64,000 nt of DNA from Cristatella mucedo. Lineage: Eukaryota; Bryozoa; Phylactolaemata; Cristatellidae. The notes under the pieces are model-generated. The model made no database searches. It saw only the letters and a program-made list of their open reading frames with translations, and was not told the DNA's origin. Numbering within the stretch: the first letter of the stretch is position 1; every line of letters starts with the position of its first letter. The translations under genes were made by a program, and so were the position numbers. The stretch covers positions 13,875,001-13,939,000 of the forward strand of contig WPIO01000003.1 in assembly GCA_009760855.2 (NCBI GenBank), in the 5' to 3' direction. Below, piece after piece: positions 1 to 12,500 of the stretch.

Positions 1-87
1 AAGCAGGTCTTGATAGAGCACGGATAGAAATAGGACAAATAGAAAAAGGCTTATAATAACAACTGAAATTACGAATTTTTTAATAGC

Positions 88-232
88 TGGTTTGGTCCAG
101 TGGTTAAGGTGCTCGCCCCGACCAAGGTCTGGCTGAGGTCGTGGGCTCGAGCTCCGAGGCATATGTGAAGCGCCTGAATAGAAATGAAGTTCTCTCAGGG
201 CGCTATGAAAATGAATAATATATATATGAATA
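88..232 (+). mobile_element. SINE-A copy (tRNA-derived head, LINE-1-like tail)
   Basis: The head begins GGTTTGGTCCAGTGGTTAAGG, which fits a pol III A box. A B-box-like GGGCTCGAGCTCC follows about 50 bases later. The tail contains AAGCGCC, AAGTTCTCT and GGGCGCTATG, the same arms as the LINE-1 tail. It ends in an AT-rich stretch. Confidence 0.85.
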
Positions 233-413
233 CATCATGAATACGAAGTCTTTTTCATGATGCAGATAGACAATATAGCACGCAATCCGTGTAAGTAATA
301 GCTAGCTGTACTACCATAGTTTGCTTTAAATCAAAAGCATTATGATGTTCAAATATCGCAAGCACAATGAGATATGTTACGTTGCACAGCATGCTAGCTA
401 GTACTAGGCTCAC

Positions 414-511
414 CTTCGTGGAAAGTCCATAAGCAAAGTCACGCCGACCGTGACAAAAAACTGCATCAGCACAAGCTTGTAGAACTGCTGTCCGACGTAG
501 GTTTCCCAGCA
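414..511 (-). CDS. TMC: TMC exon: CWET signature and TM6
   Basis: The 98 nt exon follows acceptor CTTCACTGTAG and ends at donor GTGAGC. It encodes CWETYVGQQFYKLVLMQFF and then VTVGVTLLMDFPR. The CWETxVGQExYKL block is the best-known TMC family signature. Two bases (AG) carry over to the next exon, which must lie below position 1 because nothing TMC-like follows in the window. Confidence 0.94.
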
Positions 512-3500
512 CTACAGTGAAGACAGATATTACTGAATTTCTGAAGAACCTTATTCTGTGACAGCACTTCGAGCACGAAAGATGTGTTGCCTCGCGATTT
601 CTCTGCCCCTTTCCTGAATATTATAGTTTAGCCGGTGCACCGGCACCAGCCTAAATATTCCTACTTAAGGGGCGTAGGCAAAGAGAGAGCCTGAGGCCTT
701 AAGCTGCCCAGCGAAGACGATCTGGACTCAGAGCGTGACGCAGGTGCATCGCCGGGTACAGCGCTTAACACCTCAAGGAGCATGGCAGTCCTTCATGCTG
801 GCCACCATGAGGGCAGGGGCTACGAGGCTTATATAATAGCACCAGAGACAAGTGGTGAGGCAAGCATTCAGTGTGCAGCTTCATGATGCTAGGCACTTTC
901 TTAGATGAGGCTAAAAAGATCGAGATGCTGGCTGAGCATTTCCAGCTCGCAATTTCAGAGTCAGTCCAGGCGCGACAAAAAACTTTTACAATGAGCACGA
1001 AAATTTTAGAGCTACGCCGAAGAATAAATTATATTGTTATCGGTCTGAAGAGAGCTGCTGCCGCTTCCTTTGCAAGCAGCTTGAAGCGCTCCAGCTAGGG
1101 GCTACCTAATTTTTTTTACGCGACACTGAAAATTCCACTGCGCGCCTAGTCGAAGGTTCATATCTTTAGGCTCTCACAAAATTGTTTAACCAAGTTATTC
1201 CAAAATTTAAAAAACTCCGAGTGACGTACTTTCGACTTTCACGTCCAAACAGGACAGACGTTCTGTATCTAGTGCGGCCATCGGGCTTCAAAATAAAAAT
1301 GCTCTTGAAATATTTAGCCGCAATGTTTAACATGTAAAGCAAGATTTTTAGCCTGGCAACTGGGCGTGACCTGAGAATACAGAATACAGAATACAGTTAG
1401 CAAGACGCTCACTGCCATCACTGCGTGTGGTGCGTGCTGATTTCTGGCCCGTCGTGGCAGCCTCAAGATGAGCAATGTCTTTACGATAAGAATAATAACA
1501 ATAATGCATTTGCTATAGTGCCCGCAGGGAACTCAATCTCTTTCTAGGCACTTCGTATATGCTGCAAAGGAAGCATAACCACATGTTAGTGGCAGCATGC
1601 TCAATGAAAACAAGCATATCAGGATTAGAGATTGCATGCACAGGGTCAGCGCGAAAATATGGGTAGTGGCAGCATGCACAGTGTCAGCACGGATAAGCAT
1701 ATAAAGGACGAGTCACACGGACCAACTAAATGCTGTAACAAATAGAGGCATTTTTAGTTTCTTTTTAAATATGATCAAGTCAAGGGATGTCGTGACGCAA
1801 GTCGAAGGTGAATTCCAGGCTTTAGAAGCATACAAACTAAAGGCACAGTCTCCAAAGGCCTTGAGGTTTGTACAAGGTATAGGTAAACGATTAGATTCCG
1901 AAAAGTGAGTGGTACAATGCTTAGATAGTTGGGGGAGTAGATCTGATAGGTAGGCTGCAGCCAAGGAATGAAGGGACCTAAAAGTGGATGACAGAACCTT
2001 AAAGTCGATGCGCTGCTTGACTGAGAGCCAGTGCAGATTGACGATAAGTGGTGCGATGTGGAAACTTCTACGTGCACGACAGGCAGGCCTAGGTGCTGAG
2101 TTTTGCACCAGCTGTAAGCGCCTAATTGCATCAGTGGGTAGACCAGCAAGCAGCCAGTTACAGAAGTAGAAGCGGGATGTCACAAAGTCATGAACCAATT
2201 TAAATGTGGTATCCATGTTTAAACAAGCTCAAATTCTAGCAATTTTATCTAGCTGAAAGTAGACAGATTTGACTGTTGAGATAGCGCCTAGATTTCATGC
2301 ACTTTAAACAGTAAATATGCTGACAGAGCCGATTGTAAGCGTTAACCTTTTCAACTTCTGAATAACACTTGATTTGTCTATAAATAGTAAGTTGGTTTTA
2401 TCATCATTAAATTTAAGAAAGTTTTCTGCCATCCATGTGAAGATGTCATCAATACATGCAGCAAGAGAGTTGCGATTCGATATGCTAGAGGGCTGGGGTG
2501 GATCAAAGCAGAGGTAGAGCTGAATGGCATATGCATAGAAGTTAAATCCTAGATGATGCATGGCAATCACCTAGGCAATGAGGGAGAGTGTAACCCATGA
2601 AAAGAATGGGACTGATCACAAAGCCCTGATGCACCCCATAATTCAGAAATTCCTCGGATGATCTGTGTCTATTCACATCGATGCTCCGGAGTCTCCCACT
2701 GTGACAGGAGCTGAACCATCGCAGTGCTGTGCCAGTGATGCCCTGGCAAGATGATCAATTGTATCGAACGCTGCCGAAAGATTAAGCAGAGAGACTTTAC
2801 CCAAGTCTGCATTCCTGTGAAGGTTGTTTTATGCATGAACTAGCAACATTTGCAGAACAAATCATGCATAATGCCGCTTTGGTTTTCTTACCAAGTGCAA
2901 AAAATATGCAAAATGAGCTGGTTGATCTGAAAGATATTTCGTAGACCTTACCCTCTTGGTTTGCTGCATACAAGGACTAAACTTAATGTTATAATTATTA
3001 TTCATATCTCACTTCTCAATCCCATGCCATGCTTATCCATATCGTCCTACTCTTGTCACTATAGCAGAAAAGCCTGAATGGTTCAGTTTCGTTAATCTTA
3101 GTTGAACCTCGGTCTTCTTTTCTACCTTTATTGTAGCCCCTTGTTACCCTGTTTTTCGCAACCACCTTGTTCTAGTTGGTCGTCCACGGTTACTAGTTTA
3201 TTATGCAGCTGAACGCGTTTTCCTGTCTAAACGCCATAAAAGTCTAGCATCGAAGTTAGACTTAGTTAGACTAGTCCTCCATATTTGCTTTTGCATTTGT
3301 ATTTTCGTATTTGAATTTGCAAAGAATAAATGCATTACCTTACAGCAATAAAACTGTGTTGCTACCGCAAAACCGGCTGATCGATGTTAACAGACGCTAT
3401 CCGGACGCAGTCCGATAAGTTAACCACATAATTATAAGTGAAAATAAATCTAGCGAAATTATCCTTAGGAATAAAAGTAGTTCCCGAAATTATTTCTAAA

Positions 3501-6500
3501 GAAGTTGGCGAATCTCAAGAGTGCACTCTAGATGCAACTTACATAAAGCTGTGGGCAAGTGTCGGTGCTTTCCTGACGGACGTGGCACTCGTCAAACGTG
3601 GTGGCAGAACCGTCCGAGCATGTCACTTGCGTGTAAAGAGTAAACACAAGGACTGCTAATCCAGCTAACCGGACGACCACAGACCTGAAATAGACCCACG
3701 GTACGGTGAGAGGCACTCACACACTCACTCATACTCACACTTACTCTCAGCTGTTTCACAAATCACCAAATTGACATCTCGAGAATACCAGTCGGCTCTT
3801 AGTTGTTTTATTAAGGATTAACTACTTGGGATCGTGCTTTGCTTAGTAAAAGACAATCACTGGACACTAATAAGGGCATGGTGGTTTATCTTGACCAATT
3901 TTCGTGGAAAAACTCCTAGTAGAGGTCCAAGATGACGAGTAGTAAGAAGGTCCTAGTCTTCTTATCCATGGTGTATCGGCAGTGACTTGACTCACTGAAA
4001 GTCAGGTCGTAGGGATAGTACAACAATATTATTGATAAACATTTTAATAGCCCATAAGAGTAAGAATTTCTTGCTGACACTTGACTCATACAGAAAATGA
4101 AGCATGTGCACTGACATGGGCATACCATGGATTCGGCAAAGAAAACTGACTTGAGATCACACCACTAAGCTATCCTAAAGGTTTTGGTCACAGTCAACTC
4201 AAAGAAGAAATGGACTACTCTCGAAATTCAAGTCCATGGTGACGATCTCATTAAAAAGCTCTTGGAATTTGATGGATAGTGCTTCGTACAGACTTTCAGT
4301 CTGGCTTTAGAGCTAATCACTCCACAGAGTCAGCATTGCTTAGGGTGTACAAAGACCTACTTAGGAATGCAGACATAGGTAGAGTGTCTCTGCTCGTTTT
4401 GCTCGATCTTTCGGCAGCTTTTGATACTATCGATCACAAAATTCTTCTAGAGCGCCTCTCATCTCGCCTGAGCATCACAGGCACTGCTCTGCAATGGTTC
4501 AGATCGTATCTCAGTGGAAGACTCCAGAGTATTGACGTGAATGGACAAAGATCATTCGAAGGACCTCTGAAATATGGGGTACCTCAGGGCACCGTGCTAG
4601 GTCCGGTTCTTTTCACAGTTTGTACTCTCCCTCTTGCTGATGTGATTGCCAAGAACAATCTAGGCTTTCACTTCTATGCGGATGACACTCAGTTGTACCT
4701 TAGTTGCTTTGATCCCTCCCAGCCTTCGAGCACCTCGAGTTCTCTCAACTCACTTGCTGCATGTATTGATGACATCCGCACATGGATGGCAGCAAATTTT
4801 CTTAAACTAAACGATGATAAAACTAACTTACAAGTTATGGGCAAACCCGGTGTGATTCAGAAATTGGAAAGGCTGACGCTCAAAATTGGCTCTGCCAGCA
4901 TATCTCCTGTTGAATCAGCTCGAAATCCAGGTGTCATGCTCCAAAGTGACCTCTCGCTAGACGACCACATCAGCTCCACAGTCAAGTCTGCCCTACTTTA
5001 AGCTAAATAACATTTCGAAAATACGGGCTTGTTTAGATAGGGATACCACGTCCAAGTTGGTCCATGCATTTGTGACATCCCGTCTCGACTTCTGTAGCTC
5101 ACTATTTGCTGGCCCACCGGCATGTGTAATCAGGCGATAAAAGCCGGTGCAAAACTCTGCAGCTAGGCTTGTTTGTCGTAGGCGTCGCAGTTGCCACATC
5201 ACACCACTTCTCGCCGACCTGCACTGGCTACCAGTCAAGCGACGGATCGATTTCAAGGTTTTGTCGCTCACTTTTAGGTCATTTCATTCTTTGGCTCCAG
5301 CCTATCTCTCAGATATACTCTCCCACCAGGCTAAGCATCGTACCACCCGCTTTTCGGAATCCAACAGTTTACAAATACCTCCTACAAACCTCAAATCCTT
5401 TGCAGACCGTGCATGTAGTTCGTATGCTCCCAAAGATTGGAACTCCCTCCTGACTTGCGTCAGAACATCCCCTGACTTGACCACATTTAAAAAGAACTTG
5501 AAAACACACCGATTTAGGACAGCATTTAGTGGGTTCCTGTGATTCGTCCTTCATGTGCTTATGCTTTCTGACACTGTGCATGCTGTCACTAACCACATTT
5601 GCATGCTGACCCTGTGCATGTCACCCCTAACTATGTTATTCATGTTGTTTATCAAGCATGATATTACTCACCATTCAGTCGCGTTTCCCTTTGCAGCAAA
5701 TGTAAAGCGCCTAGAAAGAGATTGAGTTCTCTGAGTGCGCTTTATCAAGTGCATTACTATTATTATTCTTATTACTTGAATTTACATAATAGTAATTACT
5801 TATAATTTAACAATAGTAATGTACATAATAATAGTAATTATAATAGCAATTTATATAATAATAGTAATCTTATTAATCGTAAAACATGTGTGTAGTACCC
5901 GAGCTAAATCTCGCTCTCTCTCTCTCTCTTTCTGGATACTTTACATATCCTGCAAATGAAGCATATAGCTCATTTGTATTAGAATATATATATACACACA
6001 CACACACACACCATTGGCCCTTCTGGCCTCAACGCAGGCAGCTGGGAAGTCATTGGCGAAAATATGCCGGCACTAGCCGGTCATAGCTATAGCAATTCAT
6101 GTTGGTCATATCTGCCTGCAGAGATTTGCTTAAGGATGAAACGTGGGTCTTCCTCCTGAGCACTAGACGCAGTCTATGAGAATGAATAAATTGGCACTTG
6201 AAAGCCTTTCAACTGATAAGACATGCTTAAGAACGATTATATAAGGGATGAATAACTCATCAAGACCACGGGTGACTGACAATTATTGTTTGGGCCCGTG
6301 TACAGTGCCTAGAAATAGGTTTAATTCTCATATGGTTGTATGCAAAAGCATTTTATTATTGTCACGATTGTAATAATAATTTTTTGTTTATTAGTATTAT
6401 AGCTATTTCGTTCTCTGTAAAGGCAGCGGCGTCATTCACTTTTAGTGGATGCTTCAGCCGGCAACTGCGAACACATTCTAGAATAGCCGAATTCTCTGCG

Positions 6501-9500
6501 GCTAGGTCGGAAAATTATAGACATTATCTTCCGCGAAGCTTCCATTGATATACAATAAACAGCCTTGTCGTATGTACGGTAATCCGGCGTGAGTGACTGC
6601 TCAAGAACGCTCTCAAACTTACCAAATGTTATGCGAAAAAAAAAAATATCACCGAGCACTTCGACACTCAATACATATACGAAAGTTGTAAGGCCAGCAA
6701 GGCTTACCATCTGAGTTGCGAATCATGCCCAATTATACGAGATAATTTGGTCTCCCACGCATAACCGAAAGACGCGTCTAGCATGCAACCACACAGCTAG
6801 CAAGCATAACAGCCTGGCATGCATGCCTAGTGGCATACACAGCCCGCTCCTCCTGTTCGCTGCAGATGGGAGGCGGGGTTTCTAAGTTTTATTTTAAGCT
6901 TCAGCTGAAAATATTGTATGGAACAAGTTTGTTTGCCACGCTTACCTGATGAGAGCTAACGTCAGTTTAGTGGCCGGTTTGAGGTCTTCCAGTTTGGACA
7001 GCAATGAGAACAAGTTTGGTAGAAGCATGTTTAGTATTGTTAGGGTCAATGATGGAGCGTAGCTAATGAGTAACTTGATGAAGCCGGAATAGGACGATTT
7101 TACCTGTAAATGTAAGATTGTCATTTGCTAAGAAACAGAATGCCCTACCGACCTCAATTCGGCTTACGCACGCTACGAGATGCATCTACGGTGGAGGGAT
7201 GGATGCCAAATGCCCTTAGCTAACGCATAACATTCGAGCCATTCAGCTATGTCATACTAAATATATACAAATAGGTAATATATAAGTAAAATTACTCTGG
7301 GTCTTAGCCTAGGAGTAAGGCACTTGCACTTAACTAACCAGGTTGTAGGCTCGAGTCCTATTGCAGGAAATTCTTGATTTCCGATTGCAAGCAGAAGTGA
7401 TAGCCACTACATCTGTTCTTCAACATATGCAACGAGGCTCTTGAATCAGCTAAGTCTCACTTTACTTTGTTTTTGGTCGTAGCACTACCACTAAAAGTGG
7501 GAAGACCGCTTATGGTAGAGAGTTCGGCATGTGGTCGACTCGTCATAAGCGGGATTGCACTACAAAATGGCGGTACTTAATACGAGCAGCTCGCTGCCTG
7601 TGAATTAGCTTCGCTGAGTCACATTAGTTCCGTCACGGAAGACAACGCTGCGTCTTGCTACTTGACGGCAGATGGTGCACCATCTTGCCACACAACTCAA
7701 GTATGCCATATTGTGATGTGACGTACTTTCTCGCTTTAATCAGTAGAGATAATTATAGGGAATGAGCTTTAGTGGATTGCACGTTACTAAGCTCCGAAAC
7801 TGCCATTAAGCAGCACCTTTAGCTGGTCGTGAAATCCGGAGATGTAGCTGGTACACGCAGCTTTATAGCCAACAAGCTTCATGAAGGATCAAATTGACCA
7901 TCCCAACACGAAGGAGAAATACGCTGTTCTTTAAACATGGCAAGTTAAACGAATGGAAGCCTCGGCTGCTAGTAAGATTTCGAATGCAACCGAGTTTGCA
8001 ATAGTCGCGATGCTGGAGATGCAGACCTCTTCAGCAAAGGGTAAGAGACAGGCCTGAGTTAAAAAAAATTTTCTAGCAAATAATTATTTTTGGAAAGCCA
8101 CTATAAAGGCAATTGGAAAAGCAATAGAATAACACAGATGAAGGAACTGAGCGACCCTGACAGCTTGCAACTCTGCTACTATGGCCAGAGACGGATCTCG
8201 ACGGCTGGCTTCAGCCAGCTGACAGCTTCAGGCCTCAGCACATGGCTTGCTGATCATGACCAACGTTCGGTGCTCAAGTTGAAAGACCTCACACTCAAGA
8301 TTGATTAATCGAGCATCACTACCGTTTACCGTTTATCGTTTACCGTTTATCTCGAGCGTTTACCCGTAATATGGAAGTACTGTGCAAAAGCGAATTGTAA
8401 GTGCTTAGAAAGAGATTAATTTCTCTGAGAATGCTATACAAATGTCGTATTATTACTATTATTATTATTAGGAGTATGTCCGGAGTACCGCCAACGGTGC
8501 TGCAGCCACATCACACCACTTCTGCCTGAGCATAACTGGCTGCATCAAGTTGACTTAATAATGATAATACATTAGAATAACACACGCAAAGAACTTTATC
8601 TCATCCTAAGCACTTTACGTATGCTGTAAAGGAAGTATAACCGAATGGTTAGGGGTATCGTGTTCAATTTCAATAAGCATAAAATAGTTATAGGTGTGAC
8701 ATGCATAGGTTCAGCATGCACAATGTTAGCATGTATAAGCACTCAAAGTAAAAACTGCATGAACTCACGGAATTCTGTGATAAATAAATGCATTATAGCT
8801 TCTTTTTACATGTCAAGTCAGGGGTGTTGTGACGTCATCCGGAAGTGAGTTCCATGCTTTGGGAGCAAACAAACTAAACGCATGATCTCCAAAGGATTTC
8901 AGGCCCGTACGAGGTGTAGCTAAACAATTTGATTCAGAAAGCAGGTGGTACGATTGCTGGCCTGGTGAGGGAGTATATTGATAGGTAGACTGCAACTAAA
9001 GAAAAGAGGAATCTAAAAGTGAATGACAGAACCTAGAAGTCGATTTGCTGCTGAATTGGGAACCAGTGCAGGTCGGCAAGAAATGATGTGATGTAGCTGC
9101 TTCGAGACTCACTCAAGACAAGCCTGGCTGTAGAGTTTTTCACCAACTGTAAGCACCTGATTGCACAGGCCGGTAGACCAGCAAGCAGAGAGTTGCATAA
9201 AAGTCGAGATAAAATGTTAAAAATGCATGGATCAATTTAGATGTGGTATCCTTATCCAAACAAGCCCGAATTTTAGCAAAGTTATGTAGCTGAAAATAGG
9301 CAGACTTCACTGTAGCTGATGAGGTCGTCTGGTACAGGGTCTCTTTGGAACAGTACACCAAGATTTCGTATATATGCAATAGAAGATATGCTGTCAGAGC
9401 CGATTTCGAGCGTTCAGTTCTCCAATTTCTCAATCTCACTTGGTTTTTCCGGAACTAGTAATTTGGTTTTATTGTAGTTGGAATTTAAGAAAATTAGCTG

Positions 9501-12500
9501 CCATCTGTGAGCAGATGACATTAATTCATGCGGCCAGGGAGTTGAGAGAATTTGAATTCGTGGAGGAATCAAAGTAAAGATACAACTAAGCGTCATCTGC
9601 ACAGAAGTGAGAGCCTAGATTGTGCATGGCAATCGTATCGCCAAGAGGGAGATTATTAACCTTGAAAAGAATCAGACTGAGCAGAGAGCCATGCGGTACG
9701 CATAACTCTAATTATTCCTCTGCTGGAATTTCTCCGTTCATATCAATGCTCTACAATCTCCAAGTGAGATGGGACCTGGATCATTGGAGTGATCTGCCAG
9801 CTATGCCAAGGCAATATGATTTTTTTCGAGATTTCCTCTCTGGCCAACAGGTTGCTTTACCCCCAAGTTGCTCCAACCTGCTTATCTGACTTCCTTGCTT
9901 CTCCTTTATTCGTATGCTCTCGCATTATTCACTCGTCAGCTTCCTAACTTCTGGCCGCTCCTAGCAGCAATAGGATTAAATATTTTGGTGATCGAGCCTT
10001 CAGTTTGCATGCACCGAACGTGTGGAACTCGCCTTCCTCGTGGCTTCTGAAACCACCTGCATTGACTTGGCATCATTGAAACTCCAGTCAAAGACGTGTC
10101 TGTTCAGCTTTTCTTGCGCCCCAGTTAAAATATATTTATTTTTGAGTACTTTGCATGCCCACCTGAGCATTATTGAGTGCATACTACTAATCAGAGGTCT
10201 TCTAACCAGCAACGGGGTGTCTTTTTGTATGATTTTGCTTACTTGTCTAAACAGGATACTTTCCAGTAAATTAATTGCTATTGTTTCTCTTGCAGGGGTG
10301 TGTAATGAGCCCAATTAGAGATTTGGTCCACATAGGGTGAAATACAAAAGACTTATTATTAATATTATCAATCATATTTTGAGCTAGGGAAATTCTTTCA
10401 ACGGAGGTCTAGAGAGGCCAGTTGAACCGAGTCCACTAATATTAATAGTTCCACATCTCCAGATGGTCTCTCGTGTTGACCCTTTAGCTGACGAGTTTGC
10501 TACAATGCTAAAATTCAGCTCTGTATGCTATTAAACAGTGGTGACCTACACGTAAAATCCGTAGTGAGTCACCCAATGACATTAGCAGTCAGTCAGGTCA
10601 GTCCTGGTTACACTAGCATGAGATAGCAGTTTGGCCTAATGAGCAGTATCTATTGACCTAATGGCCCCTTCCACAGTTAGTCCATCCGGCCCAACTAGGT
10701 GGCCACCGCGAATTCAGCAGGGAGGCAAAGACGTTCAGGCATTAAAACGGATTAAACGAAAAACTATTACATAGTGGCTCTATCACATTTGCGGTGTCTC
10801 AGATTTAATGTGTAAAGTGACAATAATTTGTTTGAATGGGCTATAAAGGCTAATAAAGAGATGCACCCTTGGCACGTACATCTCGTGCCAATTTCCTAGG
10901 ATATTCATCATTTTAGTAAGGATTATATTTTTAGTTACTGGGTATGTCATGATTATTTTTACACCGGTAAGAGGCTTGTTGAGTGATGCACCACCGGCAA
11001 ACTGCCTCCGGCTCTACAAACAGGCATGCACATTTCCTGTTAATGTACCAAAAGAGGCCTATAGTGTTGAACCTTCGACCTGATTTTAAAAAATTTCCAT
11101 AAATTTCTAGGAGTAAACTAATGGCTAAATTAAACACAAGTTAACAGTAAGAGCTTAAATATCAAGTTTTTAGTGTGGCTTAGAGATTTTTTCAAAAAAT
11201 GTTTTGGGGAAACGTTTTCGACCTCCAGCTATTCACCTCATTCCACCCCCCCCCCCTTACTAATATCCTGGCTATGCCCTTTCTTGGTGGCGTTTTTTTC
11301 TCTAAGCATTTTGGCACTGTTCTCCAACCTTTATTGTTGCCTAAAGCTACTTAATCCATATAGACTCAAACCTACCTCTCATATTACCATACCTGAGGGA
11401 CAGAGTAGCAGCGGCCTCTTTATTGTGAAATATTTTGCCGTTTAAAATTCCTGGTGCTTCCTAAGTGCTTTCTCTCGATGTGCCATCATGCATTGCAAAT
11501 TTGTTTACCTCAGACGATTTTTGGGTGACGAACACGATGAGATACCCAGCACCTGCTAGCAGGGTCAGCACCAGCAAGTTGGCGAAGATTCGAAAGAAAT
11601 ACACGCCACACTTTTGCCTTGCTGTAAGGTTTCGTCTACGTTCAGCATCACGACTTTCAGCGAGAAATGCCTAAAAAGACGGTCATTACCATCAACACCG
11701 CATCATCACAAAGACACACGAGGACATGACATGATGGATGCCCTTCACCTGAAGACTTTCAGGCCACTTTGAGCGCCAGCTATTCAAACTGCAGACCAAC
11801 TAAGCAGACTGCACCACTTGACCTGCTTGTGGTAGCTACAGACCTGCCTGGAGCTAATACGACAGCTGTCTTCAAAGGTCATTGCGTGAATGCCACTGGC
11901 TTGCAGCCTCACAGCTTGGCAGGAGCGCGCGATTGAGTGAAGGACAAGACGTCAGGAGATCGATCTCCAACAGTTGAAGCTGCAGACGGTCGGAGACTAC
12001 CACAACCCATGTATTCCTCACTGCAGAGCATCCTTGCATGGAATCAGTGCTCTGCAGCCCCACACTCCATCTCCACTCCACCTCAAACTAACACCAGGCG
12101 ATTTGCTAATACTTCTTAGCTTTTCTGAAATTTAACTGTTGCTGTGAGCAATAATATGACTAGCTCTGTGGGTGAGTTTGGTCTTCCTGCTTCAGGACTA
12201 GTTATTAATTAGTCCTCTCAAAAGGTAGCATCAATCGGTGAACTTCTTTTCACGCGGGATCTACCAAAGCCCCAGCCAGCTTTGTGCATGGAACTAGGGC
12301 AGAATGTAAAATCTCAACTGAAAGGTTTTAGAGTTCTTGTTTTTGAAAATCTTCACAAAAACCTTTTTTTAATCTTTAGTGGGTCGACTTGTTATCTTTT
12401 GATCAGGGCAGCTTGAACACTAATACAAAAAGAGGAAGCTTTATCGGCTTTGGTTCGAAAATGGCGGTGGCTGCGACTTCTAATGCAGCTTTCTTGATAA

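Noticed and set aside
5147-5484. Several overlapping frames on both strands besides the LINE frame
   Set aside because: Alternate frames of the LINE C-terminal domain.
6432-6722. Minus-strand frame reading MVSLAGLTTFVYVLS, similar to the TMC TM5 exon (VVVRLAGLAVLVF) and in the right intron
   Set aside because: The phase does not fit the preceding exon: after CTCAG it would give a stop in the third codon. The exon at 3543-3684 fits perfectly. It may be a chance match or a dead duplicate exon.
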